From: Gymnothorax reevesii
Taxonomy: Eukaryota; Chordata; Actinopteri; Anguilliformes; Muraenidae
Assembly: GCA_029721435.1 (NCBI GenBank)
Contig: CM056580.1
Span: 79,218,367 to 79,282,366, forward strand
Direction: 5' to 3'
DNA: 64,000 bases
Part shown: positions 22,940 through 36,216 of the stretch, in pieces
Layout of the letters: each line of letters opens with the position of its first letter
Position numbering within the stretch: the first letter of the stretch is position 1
The notes under the pieces: model-generated
The model's database searches: none
What the model was told of the DNA's origin: nothing
The model's input: only the letters and a program-made list of their open reading frames with translations
Position numbers and translations under genes: made by a program

Positions 22940-24480
22940 CGCTCCAAATTACAACTGCAGGGCTCCCAACTCACCCGTATTCCTCGTGAGATTTACTGGC
23001 ATAATCTTGTCCCGTGCCGTGTACAGCAATTATTCAGGCTGCTTCCTGTGCCGCGTGAGCGGTGACTACAATTTGTGTGTGCTGGACACACCCTCCAGGC
23101 TGGCTTGGGACAACGAGGATTCCCCGGAACACCGCTACCCTCCTACCTGGGTTATTCCAGCCGGCGGCAGAGCGGATGGAGATGCCCCTGCCTCTGCAGC
23201 CTCCCTCCCGTGCTAAAGTGGAGGACCTCACCTCCAGCCGAAGTCAAGACCACGGCCCCGGGTTGTGTGTCCAAAGTTGTTACGCCCAGTGTGATTGGAC
23301 AGACCAACGGCACCCCGATCCCCCGGCGATCTCCTATGCGCCATACTCCACCGTGGAGGGCTGGGAATGGGACATTCTAATGGGATAGATGTGGTGAGAG
23401 TGTGTCTCCTCCTCTCCGCCTACATGTGGCCAGGCGGTCGGCTGCTGCTCCTGTTCGGAATGGGACTGGACGACAGCGAGCGTGTTCGACAGCTGCTATG
23501 CTAGTATGGCTCAGGTGGTCCCGCTAGCTAGCAACATGGCCTTCATCACGGCTCCATGGACCGACTGGCGCACCGGAAGGCGGAGCTCTCCCCGGATGAG
23601 ATCCTGTCCAGATGACACCGCTGCGATGCTTTGGGTGTTACAGGCGTTTGCCATCAATGGGGGGATGGAGTATGTGGTCGGATCCGCAGCCACGCTCTCC
23701 ACTGCCACTGCAGCCTCGCCAGAGCCGCACTAGGGGTGCAGCTTCTGGTTGCTCTGCTTCTGGAAAGTTTACAAATAAAATACGTTATGTGTATATGGCC
23801 TCAGGGTCGTTATGTGCTCACACCACACACTCTGACACACTGGCTATTTCAGGTGTTCTCATTCATGGTCATTTGAGACACCCTACCAGGGGTGGCAGAG
23901 TGGCTCTCCCTTCCGTTGACGGGGTTAATAAGAGGGACAAGGTACTTGAGGCTCGTGTGTTCTCGGAATTTCCATTCAACACAGATCCGCAAATCCGTGC
24001 TTCACCAGCTAATAGCGTGTTCATGAAACACTGGCTAGCTAACCGCCGGCTAGCTAGGTTTTGGCATGTCCTGGGCATGTCTGAGACAGAAAGTCCCAGC
24101 GAATAAAAAAAGTCTAAAAGGTGGGAGGGGGCTGCAAAAGAGTACATAAGGAGAAAAATTGAGAGAGTAATGTAGTAGAAGAAATTGCAAGGAGAAGGAT
24201 ACATTTGACCAGACCTGTCACTCTTTTCAAGACCTGTGAAGTTTTTTGTGGATTTTTGTCTGTGTTGGAGCATTTTCCTGTCCCCGGACATCACGTGGCA
24301 ACCCCACCAAAAGGACTGTAAATATTTTTTTTCTTGTATATGTCAATCTTGGTCAGTAGTATAAATTGTAGTTTAGTTGTCAGTCTTTGTTTAATTAAAT
24401 CTGTTTAAGTTTTAAAATTGTCTGTCATCCCTTGCTGTCTTATGTGTCATAAAAAATTGGGGCCATAACACATGCAGCGT
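22940..24480 (+). other. GC-richer unassigned stretch, probably retroelement debris
   Basis: Many overlapping short open frames without a recognised domain. 24100-24475 has LTR-like features: long T runs, an AATTAAATCTG region and the end TAAAAAATTGGGGCC. This may be a separate LTR fragment or upstream sequence of the DIRS-like element. Base composition differs clearly from neighbouring AT-rich DNA. Confidence 0.3.
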
Positions 24481-24489
24481 TCACTGTAC

Positions 24490-27400
24490 ACCCTGGAGGC
24501 AAGGGGCAGGGTGCGTACACATATAATACTAGTGCCTGTTCATAGAAACCTGTGGAGAAGGTCTTCACTTGTTTTGCTCCACAGGCCACTGCGTTTCCGG
24601 TCATTAATGTTTCTGAAGTTGAGCGTCTGAAAAGGTTCTTGCTCAACTCAGAAATAAGTGTGCCCCCGCCATCCATAGTGAGTGAGTCACCAGGTGATGC
24701 ACTTGGGGATGCAGCGGAAATGTTGCTGCTGTTGTCTTCTCAGCCCTTTTGGGCGAGGTCCCCCGGTCGACTCCTCCCTCAGGAGGAGGTACGTTGCGGG
24801 AGGGCCCAGGTTACCAGAAACCATAGAACCAACTGCCTTGCTGCTCACAAACCATCATCAGTTTTGGGTGAGTTGTGTGCCCCCCTCCCAGTCTGGCTGG
24901 ACAGAACACTGCGGAAGAGATACGCATTGCAGTTTCATTGCCGTCCTCCTCCATTCAGAGGCATTGTTCCGACCGTTTTGAGGGAAGAAGTGGACTCATT
25001 TCTTCTAAAGGGGGCCATAGCGGTGGTTCCCCAATCGGAAGCTCAAGCGGGGTATTATTCCCCTTATATTCCGATCCCCAAAAACAGGCCTAACACCCAA
25101 TCTGGATCTCCACTAGCTGAATACGCATATTCCGCGCTGACCATTCCGGATGCTGACAGTGAGGTCTCTGCTGAAATGTGTCAGGTCAGGCGTCTGGATG
25201 ACATCAATATATCTGACAGACGCCTATGTTTATGTCCGAATTCTTCCATGCCATCGGAAATTCCTTCATTTTGCACTGGAAGATCGGAGTTTCCGGTTGT
25301 GCTGCATCCCATTTTGATATTCCCTGGTACCTCAGACCTTCTCCAAATGTGTGGAGACAGCGCTAGCGCCACTCTGGCGGAAAAGGGATATGGATCCTGA
25401 CCTATCTGGACGATTGGCTGATCCTGGCCCCTTCCAAACAGATGGCAGCTGCCCATACTATGCTGGTGATGCAACACATTCCTCAACTGGGCTTTGCTAT
25501 CAACAGCAACAAGAGTACCCTGCAACCCAGCCGGACAACGCTGTATCCAGGGCTGCGATTGGACTCTCAATCCATGTCCGCACATCTGTCAGTGAACAGA
25601 GCAGAAGCGATCCTGTCTCAGGCCCAAAGAATACGGGACGCAGTCTCGGTGCCGGCGATGGCAGTCATGTCACTGCTGGGAATGATGGTAACAGCCCATT
25701 CAGTAGTCCGCCTGGGGCTGCTGCACATGAGAGATTTTCAGTGCTGGTTCCTACCATTTCATCTGGACCCAAGGTGGGGCCAACAGCGCATGCTCCGCGT
25801 ACCAATGCGAGCATGTCATGCAGTGGTGTTTTGTGCCATCCAGCCAGCTCTGCGAGGGGATTCAGATGGGGTGTTTGTCTCACTACACCTAAATGTTTGT
25901 GGATGCCTATCTCACAGGATGGGGTGTGACTTGCGGCCCTGCTTCTGTCGCAGGTACATGGCAGGGGCCCCGACGTAATATCAACCTACTGGAACTCATG
26001 GCAGTTCAAAAAGTGTTGCACCATTTTGCCCCACAGCTGGAAGGGAGGCACGTCCTCATGAGATCAAACAACACAACAGTGATGGCCTATTTCAATAGGC
26101 GGGGGGGTGGGGGGGGGTGGGGGGTGTCAGGTCAGTGGCCCTACACAAGATGGCTGTTTCCATCCTAACCTGGGTGGATCGCCATCTCTGCTCCCTGAGA
26201 GCCCAGCACTTTCCTAGGATCCTCAACACTCTGGCAAACAGGCACAGCTCCCCTGGACAGCCAGACGAGGATTGGAGCCTCTCCCCGGTGACGGCCAAAC
26301 AGATTTGGAGGCTGTTCTGTCAAACAGTGGTGGATCTGTTTGCGAGCAGGGAAAACACTTTGTGCCCTCTTTGGTTCTCCGTGAGGCCGACTGACAATCC
26401 TCCCCTGGGGGTGGATGCATTGGCCCATCCAGTCTGGCCAGCCGGCCTGCAGTATGCGTTCCCGCCCCAGCAGCTACTGATATCACTGCTCCTCAGGGTG
26501 CGGGAACAGCACCTGTCCATGATCGTTGTGGCACCGATGAGTCCGAGCAGCAGGTGATTTCAGGATCTCATCCAGCTGGCAGTACCAGGCCCATGGAGGG
26601 TCCTTGACCTTCCCTCGACCATGATTCACTCTCGCCCGCCCCCGCATGGTCTGGAAATTGAAAGGGTGAGGTTGAGCCTGCCTGATGCGGTGGTGTCTAC
26701 AATTCAGAGTGCACATCCCCCAGCCGCATCCAAGGCTTATGCGGCCCATTGGCAGATTTTTTGCAGACTGGTGTCAGACAAGAGGCTTGCATCTGCGCTC
26801 GTGCCCCCTACAGGGGGTGCTGGATTTCCTTCAGGGACTGTTTGAGGGGGGTCCCGCAGCATCCACTCTGGGGGTGATTGCTGCAGCTATCGCTGCTAGA
26901 CGTTATGGTTTTGACCGCTTCACGGCCAGAAGCCACCCCACAATGAAGCGTTTTTTGAGGGGAGTTCACAGGCTGAGATACCCTACGCAGCGCCTAATCC
27001 CGCAGATGGCAGGGTCACCGTTTGAACCCCTGGACCAGGCAGACCTGCACATATTGTTTATTAAAACTGCCCTCCTTTTGGCCTGGCATCAGCTAGAAGG
27101 GTGAGCGAGTTTGGCGCACTCTCTGTGCGCCCGTTGTGTTTGACCCTCAACGAGGACCAGGGCTCAGATGAACTTCATCCTGACCAGTCCTTTCGGTCAA
27201 AGGTCATTACCACAGCCTTTACGTCACGTGTAATTCGACTGCAGGTCTTCTGTCCACCTCCTGTTGCCACCAGGGATTACACGCTCAGTGCACGCGCTCA
27301 GTCTCTACTTCAAGCGCACTGCAAATTTCAGAAGGGTGGATCATTTGGTTGTTTGTTATAGTGGGCGGGCTCAGGGGGCCCCTCTGTCAACACATCGCCA

Positions 27401-28317
27401 CTGGGTCTGTGATGCTATTCGCAGAGCTTACTCAGCGGTGGGTCTCACTGCCCCAGCAGGATTAACTGCACATTCTACCCGGGGCATTGATTCCTTTACA
27501 GCGCTTTATAAGGGCATATCCGTAGAGGTGATTTGCATGGCATTTGCATTTGGTCTTCTGCATCAACCTAGGCGTGTATCTCAGGGATATGACAGCCACC
27601 ACATTCGGCCATCCAGTTTTGGGAGATGAACAGGTTTCCCTTTCAACACCGACAAGTGCTCTGATTATTACCACAGCCTGAGGCGATGCACTCTGGCAGC
27701 ACCCGCCTGGAGGTGTGGACGCTTCTCATTGGGAGATGACAGCTAGCATGCTCTCCCATCCATGCCGGGAGGGGACCCAATTGGGGGACGGGACCCTGTC
27801 CAGGGGATGGGGTCCCTTTCCAACACCAACTTGTGTTCTATTTTGTTTTTGGTGCCATGGCCTGGGGAGAGGCACTCAGTCTGGCGATGCTCGTCTCGGT
27901 GTGTGGGGGTTTCTCATTGGTTTCTGACTGGAACTCTGTGGTCTGGGGCCACCGAGGAGTACATCCATCCCTAACAGCCTTCGCCTTAGGTGTAAACCAA
28001 TAGCAAAGCCTGTTAGAGGGCAGAGCACATACAACATAGAAATACTAGTTACCTGGATGTAACTCCAGTTCTATGAGTATGTGCGTAGCATTCTAACAAC
28101 CTGCCCAACTGGCCCGGACTGTGTGTTGCTGAGTTTCAAAGGGGAGATGAGCAGTGACATCACCAAGGCTTTGTAGGAGATGAGTGCGGCTACCCCCTCC
28201 TATGGAGCAGGTGAGTTCAATTTTCTTTCTCAGGCACCGAGGGGTATACCAATAGTGAAGCCTGTTAGAGGGCTCTGCACATACTCATAGAACTGGAGTT
28301 ACATCCAGGCAACCAGT
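24490..28317 (+). pseudogene. DIRS-like tyrosine-recombinase retrotransposon, 5'-truncated and decayed
   Basis: DIRS elements copy by reverse transcription and insert with a tyrosine recombinase instead of an integrase. Plus-strand fragments appear in the right order. RT start: RKRYALQFHCRPPPFRGIV and KGAIAVVPQSEAQAGYYS. RT end: AILSQAQRIRD region (25440-25830). RNase H-like: NINLLELMAVQKVLHHFAP and LMRSNNTTVMAYFNRRGG (25975-26110), then VVDLFASRENTLCPLWFS. Recombinase: 26690-27630 with an H-S-T-R catalytic box at 27471-27482. Several stops, frameshifts and a G-run (26100-26127) disable it. The 3' end is an inverted pair, described separately. Confidence 0.8.
28044..28317. repeat. Inverted repeat at the DIRS-like 3' end
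   Basis: 28044-28084 (ACTAGTTACCTGGATGTAAC...) and 28277-28317 are reverse complements with few mismatches. Each side also carries CCTGTTAGAGGGC (28008-28020, 28261-28273) in direct orientation. This fits the internal complementary region / inverted terminal repeat arrangement of DIRS elements. Confidence 0.7.
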
Positions 28318-28369
28318 AGTTCTGGGTCATATTTATGTTAGTAATTTTAAGTCAATTTTTTTTAAAAAG

Positions 28370-28662
28370 CTCTAAACACCTGTGTTCAGCAGCACAATTT
28401 GGAACTGACTGATTTCCTCAGTATCCAATTTGATCTGTGAAAAATGTTGCTTACTGAGATGGCGTGCAATATAGTAATTTAACCCGATATGTTAAAGGCT
28501 ATTTCATTCTTACACACACAGATATTTCTGTCAAAATGTGGGCAAATAACACGAGCTGTACCGAATTAGAACAAATTAACAGCTTCGTAAAAGCCTCTGA
28601 TTTCAATTATGGTTAGAACAACAACCAGAATACACAGGGGGGCACCAAGACAGAGTTAGAGA
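28370..28662. mobile_element. Right half of a hAT-type MITE
   Basis: Related to the right part of 9372-10060 (AAACACCTGTGTTCAGC, ATTTGATCTGTG, and the end GAGAACCACTG). The left half is absent. Confidence 0.65.
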
Positions 28663-28979
28663 ACCACTGCCCCAATTAATTCCTGGTTTGTTGTCCCAAT
28701 TTTTACCACAAGAGGGAGCTACACAATAAGTAATATTTGCTACCTGTGGCGTGATCACGAAGGATTTCACCATTGTCACTTCCATATATATTCGTTACTA
28801 GATAGCGGAATTTTTTTCATACAGCTTTTCCAAAATACATGGGATGTCTGATAGTAATAAGCAATAACAAGATACGTGTTCAGCTTACGTGCCATTGTAT
28901 TTACTGAGACTGGCTCAGAATTCATTCGTTGTGGAAAGATTTCGGTTTAATTGTTCTACTGTCCGCCAATGAACTAGGC

Positions 28980-29174
28980 CAGGGTTGTCAAACTGGTGCC
29001 ATGGAGGGTAAAGAGGCTGCAGGTTTCCATTCCAACCAAAAAATGATGATTTCACCGATTAGTCCCTTCTCTCTGCTTGAAAGTGACGTGCTCAGGGAAA
29101 TCACCTGGTGGAGTTTTTGGCTGGAATGAAAACCTGTAGCCTCTTGGCCCTCCATGGGACCAGTTTGACACGTG
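28980..29174. mobile_element. Short hAT-type MITE, 195 bp
   Basis: CAGGGTTGTCAAACTGGT and ACCAGTTTGACACGTG are the inverted ends. Flanks AACTAGGC and AACTAAGT agree at the first five bases, a decayed 8-bp target duplication. Confidence 0.7.
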
Positions 29175-30090
29175 AACTAAGTCCTGAAGTAAAACATACT
29201 CTACCAAGCTGATAAGCGCAATAGGATGCCTGGCATGCTTTGCCTGCCTGTAAAAATGTAAAAGCTGTACCACCCAGGATATGGACTTAGACTTACACAT
29301 ATTCATTAATGATTTTCTTTCTCAACCAACTTTGTAAAAGTAGTATTTTGTATGCTGTTATACCAAGAGCCATCAGGCGATGGCACATCCCCCTGGCCCC
29401 CGCAATATTTTCAATTTGAAAAATTCCAAAATGGTAAAAGGCAGTCCTCCAGCTCAGGGGTGATTGCACTTTCACACAATCTAAATAATATTGTAAGTTT
29501 TATGGTGATACATGACAGCTCAGAGAGTGTGTTAAATAACCTTGTGCTTGTAGATATCAATACCCTAGACCAACATGAAACACGTAAAATTTCAAGTAGA
29601 TTGGGCTGTTAGATTTGAAATTATGACTGTTTCTTTGCTATTTGGCTGCCTTGTTGTGTTCCAGGGTCCTGGCCTTTGGCCAGGACAATATTGTTTATGG
29701 TTTTAACAGTTTCATGTTCAAGGTTTCATAGTTTCATAGTTCATGTTCATGTCACAGTTTTAACTGTTTCTTGTATTAGGATTACACATTTCTTGTTTCA
29801 CAATCCATGTCCATGTTTTTACTTTTCCATGTTTTTGTTCATGCCAGGTCTGCCATGCCACTCCACCGCTTGTTTGCATTTCGCCCCGTGCCTTCGTTGT
29901 TGCACATTTCAGAGCTCTGGGTTGGCTTTGGTATTTCCCCTTCCTTCCATGCTGTGCTGATTCGGGGCTGTCTAAGCTTAATTGACAATTAACTGTTTTT
30001 AAGTTACTAACATTTACTAACACTCACTGGGTGGTGTAATTCTTAGATAGGCACATTACTAATACTACTAATTTAGACAGGGAGTTTATT

Positions 30091-30665
30091 GTCATGATTC
30101 CTGCTTTGCTTTTTCAAGATCTTGCTGTGCTTTTCTGTTCTGAACATTCATGCTGCTTCCAAACTGCATACTTAATTGGTACTTAAGCTGAGCACGCTCA
30201 TTCTCTTAATGAGCAAGTCTTGTCCAACAATCTCTGTCCATGTCTTGATCTTGCCATGCCTCTTGTTTCTCTTTCTCCAGGTGTTGCCCCTCATGTGTCA
30301 TGATTTCTAGCCTTTATCTGGATGCGGTGGAAGTTGGCTGGCAGACAGTGTCTCGCTCCATGTGCAAGTTTTGTTTCCAAGTCTCGTTTCATGTACTAGT
30401 CTTTGTTCATGTTCTCGCTTCCAAGTCTTGTTCATAGCCATAGTCTTGTTGTTTATTTTTCTTCCTTCTCCCTGGAGTTTCCAGTGGTTTTTTGTTTTTG
30501 CCTTTTTAGCTCTTTAGTTCTTTGCTCTGTGTAGCGTACCTTAGTTTGTTTTTTGCAACCCTTTGGGCCAAGTTTTTCGTTGGCCCTCGTGCCTGTTTTG
30601 TTTTGTTTTGAAATAAATCCTCATTCCCATCTCCCCGCATCTGGTGTCTTACTGATCCCATATCA
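30091..30665 (+). repeat. Possible solo LTR
   Basis: Starts TGTCATGATTCCTGC and has T-rich promoter-like sequence, with AATAAA near 30611 followed by CTCATTCCCATCTCCCCGCA, as in gypsy-type LTRs of fish. The right border and target duplication were not resolved. Confidence 0.4.
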
Positions 30666-31969
30666 TGCCTGTGGACGGATTCACGCCAGATTTGGTTGGC
30701 TTGAGTCTAATGGCCTGTTGAAAGATCTCAAGTTTAGTGATGACTGGACATTGCATTTGGGAGTACGAGCTCATTGTAGTAGATGCCACACCTACAAAAT
30801 TCATTGCCTTATTGTGGACACATCATTTATTGTACCAATTTTGAGTACAAAGCTTTGAAAGAGCTTTCTCTGATGGTCTTGAGTACAAAATTTCTGACTA
30901 ATTGTTTGCACCGTGTAGCAGGAGATAAATAGCAGAAAATGTGCACATATATGCAAATGGTCGTGAAGTATAAACCCAACAGAATCCAGAACAAAAAATA
31001 ATTTTGTTTCTGAGGCTAATAGTTTAAAAGTTATTTTCCAAAATGTAAAGGTAGTTGTTATTGCACTGCCTTGAGTTCAATCAGTATCAAAATTCAAAAA
31101 AGCAAAAAGCACTACTTCAGTACCTGTTTGTTGCTTGTAGAAAGTTATGTGAAAAAATATTGAACGGTTCTCAAATTATGGTACCAAAATGATTACAAAC
31201 AATACCGACAGACGGAAGGACATGCAGATACAGTAGCTGTATCTCCCCATATTAAATAACAAGGGAAAAATAAATGTTAAGATGCGGCACATCTTCAAAA
31301 GCATGTTGAAATTTAAAGAATAACTGTGAATGGCCTAACTTGGCTGTATGGTTTACATTGTCCTTGTGCCTCAAAACATTATGTCTTAAATGAGGAAAAA
31401 TGGACGGGGGTTTTAAAAACGCATAACTAAGCCTTTTTTACTATGTTTTGAAAAAAACACTCTCCCAGTCTCACATGGCCCAATATTTAGTGATGAATCA
31501 TGTGCTTCTCTCTGCAAGTGCTCACGATAATAGCATCAGCAGAAGACTGCTTTTTCAATCAGAAGGTGTTGCACCAACTGATGTGTTGCCAAGGTAAACA
31601 TAAATAGGGATGGAAAAAAATTCCTTAAGCTTTCAGCTACTGGTATTTTACCTGTAATCCTGAGTAAAGGCATAGGCGTACCTCAAAACTGATGTTCGAG
31701 ACACACCCCAAAAACACACAATGGCTGACGGAATATCTAAGAACATACAGCCTACACAATCAGGTGACTACCGGCTCATCCTCTGTAAATCTCTTCACTC
31801 CTTTGAATTTACTTTCACACCCTGAGAGCATGTTTGTCAGGTAAAAACCCAGACGTGTGCCGGAAGACAAACAGAAACTGGATGGCATTCCCGCTGGTCT
31901 GGTGTTCTTGCAGGGACCTGGCAGCATTTTTCTGTTGTGGCGCTGGTGTGCATGTGCCATTAAAAGTCA

Positions 31970-32322
31970 GAGTCCATCCATTTTCTATACCTGTTTATTC
32001 CTCACTAGGGTCACAGGGCGAGCGGCAGCCTATCCCAGCTGACTACGGGCAAAGGCAGGGACCCACCCTGAACAGCTTGCCAATCCATCGCAGGGCGCAC
32101 ACACCATTCACTCTCACACTCATACCTATGGGCAATTTGGTGTCTCCAATTAGCCTGATATGCATGTCCTTGGGCGGAAACCGGAGCACCTGGCGAAAAC
32201 CCACGCAACACGGGGAGAACATGCAAACTCCACACAGAAAGGCCCCAGGCCGGATTCGAACCCACGACCTTCTTGCTGTGAGGCAGCAATGCAACCACTG
32301 TGCCACCGTGCCGCCAGTCAGA
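31970..32322 (-). repeat. tRNA-derived SINE
   Basis: On the minus strand the head carries box A TGGCACAGTGG (32305-32295) and box B GGTTCGAATCC (32262-32252), exact matches to the RNA polymerase III consensus. The tail ends at GGATGGA-type sequence near 31975. Related copies at 11155 and 55565 lie in the same orientation. Confidence 0.8.
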
Positions 32323-33522
32323 GTCATGATCAGTCAAAACTTCCTCTTTCTAAATGTTTGTCTTAACCTTGTGTTAGAGCTACACACTTGAACGTGACTC
32401 TCAAGATGAACTCTGTCCTTACTGTATTAGCAGCTTCCCAATGGTTTTAGAAATGTGGCACTCTGAGACTTTATTGGCCAATCAACAGTGATATGTTTGT
32501 AGTCAAATATCAGATTGATTCTTCTCAGCTGAATGGTACATGCATTTTTAGGGTTGGAGTGAAAACCTTCTGGAAGATAGTAGATCTCTAGGAACTGTGC
32601 TCAGCAGCTGTGTTTTAGACTCTACACTGCAGAGCAGGTGGATTACTCTGGCCCTGCATGTTGGTCCAGTACTTGGCTATGGGATTTTTGGGTGGAATTA
32701 CTTTCACTTCCTGTGATAAAAAGTCACTGGCACCATGATGATAAAACAGTGGCAGTGGAGGTGATTTTGAATGGAGCTGAGGCACAAGGATTTGTTACTG
32801 AATCATCACCTCGAATTGCACAGGCTAATATCCAGTCGAAATCGACAACTCAAGCCGGTTCAGGCAGATCAATCTTTAACATTGCAAACCAATGCCACTT
32901 TGGAGAGGTTATAGTGATGGGTGGTTGGCTCAGGAATGTGACCCAGCAGGTTGACGGCCCAGGTAGGGCCATTTTTTTGGGTGTGGTCGATGTTACCTCA
33001 TGCAATACGCTGGTATCAATATGAGTGAAATCCAAATTTTTTCTTTGGTGATGGAGGTGAAATAAGGATAGGAAACCACCTGATAATTTATGTAAGGCTA
33101 TGCACACGAGTATTTCCAGAATGTGCCTACGAGAGTATGTGTACACAGTACGCGTTCATGTGATTTTGTTTGTGGTAGGTGTTCATGGTCCTGTGTTTGA
33201 ACAATGGTGACCATTCAAGTGCTTATGTAAGCATGTGAGTGAAGTACTGTTAGTTAATGCGACTGCTTTAATGTGCCCTTGCATTCATATACGATGGATG
33301 GTATGTGTGCACTTGTATGCCGCATGTATGTTTTTATGTGACAGATGGTTTGTGGATGTGCATGCTTATATGTGATAGATGTGTATTTTTATGTAGTAGA
33401 TTGTCTGGGTATATTCGTAAATGTGCATGTCTGTGTTGTTGTTTATCCCTGAAAGGTGATGTTTGTGGGCATGTATGTTTCTATGCAACCTATAGTCAGT
33501 GTATTTGTATGTAACAGATTAT

Positions 33523-33543
33523 GTGTGTGTGTGTGTGTGTGTG
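33523..33543. repeat. (TG)n microsatellite
   Basis: Ten to eleven TG units. Confidence 0.85.
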
Positions 33544-34213
33544 TATACTGAATGTGTTTCAGTGTGAAAGGTGCTGTGTCTTGCACTGTGGTTTGATCAG
33601 AGCAGCTCGTGCTGGTAGAGGTTATTGTTGGCAGGATTTTGTTAGCCAGGATAAACTGGCGGACTTGGCTAATCTCAAAAGTGGGAGGGCAATGGGGGTC
33701 AGCAAGACAGCGACCTCTGACCTCTAGCACTGATACCCTGCCCACAAATGAGATCACACTGAAGTATGCACATATAAGCATTCTTCCATCGTGCCACACA
33801 AGCAGTGCACAACTGACCAGTCATGCTGCAATTCAGTGTCTGGTCAAATACTGTACGCATGGAGCATACTGCAAGCGTTTATCCTTAAACCAAAGAACAC
33901 GGCCTGCAGATTACTGACAATTCATATAAAAAAATCACTCAATATTTACAACGAGTTCTTCATTAATGTTTCTATGATTTTTGGCAGATAAGCTCTACCT
34001 TAAGGAGGGAGAGATTTTGCAGGAATGTTGCAGAGCTTTTCCTTCCAGAAAGTTAGTCTTCCAGACATGTCTTTGACCTTTGATCCCAGTCTGCTACACT
34101 TTGACCTCTCTCCAGCATTACTCTTACTCAGTTGTCAAGGCTCAGATGTTTAAACCCAAGATCAGAAACCCTGAGCAGCAAATGTTTCACTCACTTCCAC
34201 AATCAATACAGAA

Positions 34214-34785
34214 CAGTGGCGGCTCATGAATTGGCAACAGGGGAAGCTCAAACAATCCCTTAAAGTTACTGATTGTTCATGACCTGTTTTCAATCATTCG
34301 TTTAAATTACAATAACAGAAACTCCGAAAACTCAACATTATCTGATGCGCCCAGTTTTCATTAATAACGCATGCCTGTCAACTCTCACGCATTCGGCATT
34401 TACGTTCCTCTGCTGTAGACAGCAATTATTCTATCAACGCATATGTAAGAGATTTTCGCGTGGAATTTAAGTACTTGTGCATGGAGGGGTTTGAAGCAAT
34501 GGAATTGCATAAAGACATTTCAAATTATCTTACTTCATTTAAACAATCATGAAACAAATGCGTTGCTTCCAACCCCCAACCCCTGAGTAAATAAAAGCGG
34601 GAGAAGTCTGGAGTCGTAATCAGTATGCGTTATAAATGAAAACTGGTCACATCTGATAATGCAGAGAGTTTTCTGAGTTTCTGTTATGGTAATTTAAATG
34701 AATGATTGAAAACAGGTCATGACCAGTCATTAATTTTAAGGGATAGTTTGAGCTTCCCCTGTTGCCAGTTCACGAGCTGCCGCTG
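34214..34785. mobile_element. Fold-back hAT-type MITE with perfect 8-bp TSD
   Basis: Inverted arms of ~150 bp (34214-34363 and 34636-34785) begin CAGTGGCGGCTCATGAATTG and end GCTGCCGCTG. The exact 8-bp duplication ATACAGAA lies at 34206-34213 and 34786-34793. No coding capacity. Confidence 0.88.
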
Positions 34786-35419
34786 ATACAGAAATTCTTT
34801 TTTGAAAACTTGGCTTTTAGAGAAGTGTCTTTCCCCGCCCAAAATGCTAAGTCAGGGTCACAGAAATCAATTTGCGATCATTTACCAGTAGTAACTGTTT
34901 TAGTACCAGAAATTTCTCTCATAAGCACCCCAGTGCAATATTTGTGATCTCACACCTTAAAGAGTAATACAGGCCCAGTGACAACAATAAGGTGCAGCTC
35001 AGCCACCCCACAAATGGACCCAATACATTATGAGCTAAAACAGGTGCAGTCCTCATTCAAAATAAGCCTGTTCAAAAAACAGCCAATGGCTTGTTCTATT
35101 GTATTGTATCTTGCAGCTTTCTTGAGAACAGCGCAGCCTTGCAAATTTACATTCAACCCTGCATTTGTTGGGTCCTCAGATATGCAACCACCAAGTCTGA
35201 AGTCGAGCGGATGTTAAGAAAACCGACAGATGCATATATACAAAGAGGCTTCTTCCATTTTAATGAGATAAATCCTAAATAAAACCTTTATTTGCAAAAT
35301 GCAAAGAGAGTAGGAGAGATAATTTATGGTTTTCAGGCATGGGGGATAAATATGTATTGTACAGTGATTAAAAAGACAAACTGAATTAGTTAATGTTAGT
35401 CAGAAATTTTCATTCTTCT

Positions 35420-36216
35420 ATTTTTTGCTTATATGGCATTTAAATATTTCAGATCATCCAACTAACATGAAACAAGACGGTGTGTGTAAACACAAGATGC
35501 AGCTTTTAAATGATCATTTCATTTATTGAAGGTAAAGAGTTCTTCAAAACCCGTGTGGAAAAATAATTGCCCCTCTAAACCTAATTACTGGTTGTGCCAT
35601 CTTTGGTGGCAGAAACTGCAATCAAGCCTTCATCGTGTTTCTTTTGAGCCATTCAGAGATGACCTGCTTGTGTGCTTTGGGTTACACTGCTGCATAACCC
35701 AACTCCGCTTGAGGGTTAGGAGACAAACTGATGGCTGGACATTCTCTTTCAAGATTTTCAGCTGGAGGGCAGAATTTATGATTCAATTAGTTATGTCAAA
35801 TCATCCTGGTCCCTGAAACAGCAGAGCAGCCCCAAAACATCACTCTACCAACACCGTGTTTCACTTTCGGTATGATGGTCTTATTGCAGAATACTGTCCT
35901 AGTCTCACGCCAGATATAACAAGACCGATGTCTTCAAGTCCAATTCTGATCATCAACTCACAGAAATATTGTCCCAAAAAGTCTTGAGGTCATAAAGATG
36001 TTTTTTGGCAAATGTGAGACTAACTGAAGCATTCTTTTTGGTCAGCAATGGCTTTCTTATTGCAGCTTGCCCATGTATGCTATTTTTCCCCAGTCTCTTT
36101 TTTTATTGCGAAATCATGAACACTGACCTTAACTGAAGGAAGTGAAACCTGCAGTCCTTTGGATGCAAGTCTGGGTTTTTTCATGACCTCCTGGATGAGT
36201 CGTTGATGCTCTTTTA
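35420..36216 (-). pseudogene. Tc1-like transposase relic
   Basis: Plus-strand reading shows reversed Tc1 phrases (CAGAGCAGCCCCAAAACATC, CACCGTGTTTCACTTTCGG, TTGGTCAGCAATGGCTTTC). It stops abruptly at the TTA target site of the nested Harbinger-like shell at 36217. Confidence 0.7.

Noticed and set aside
32250..32310. A genuine tRNA gene
   Set aside because: Box A and box B match, but no cloverleaf is evident and the sequence continues into a SINE body; it belongs to a dispersed family.
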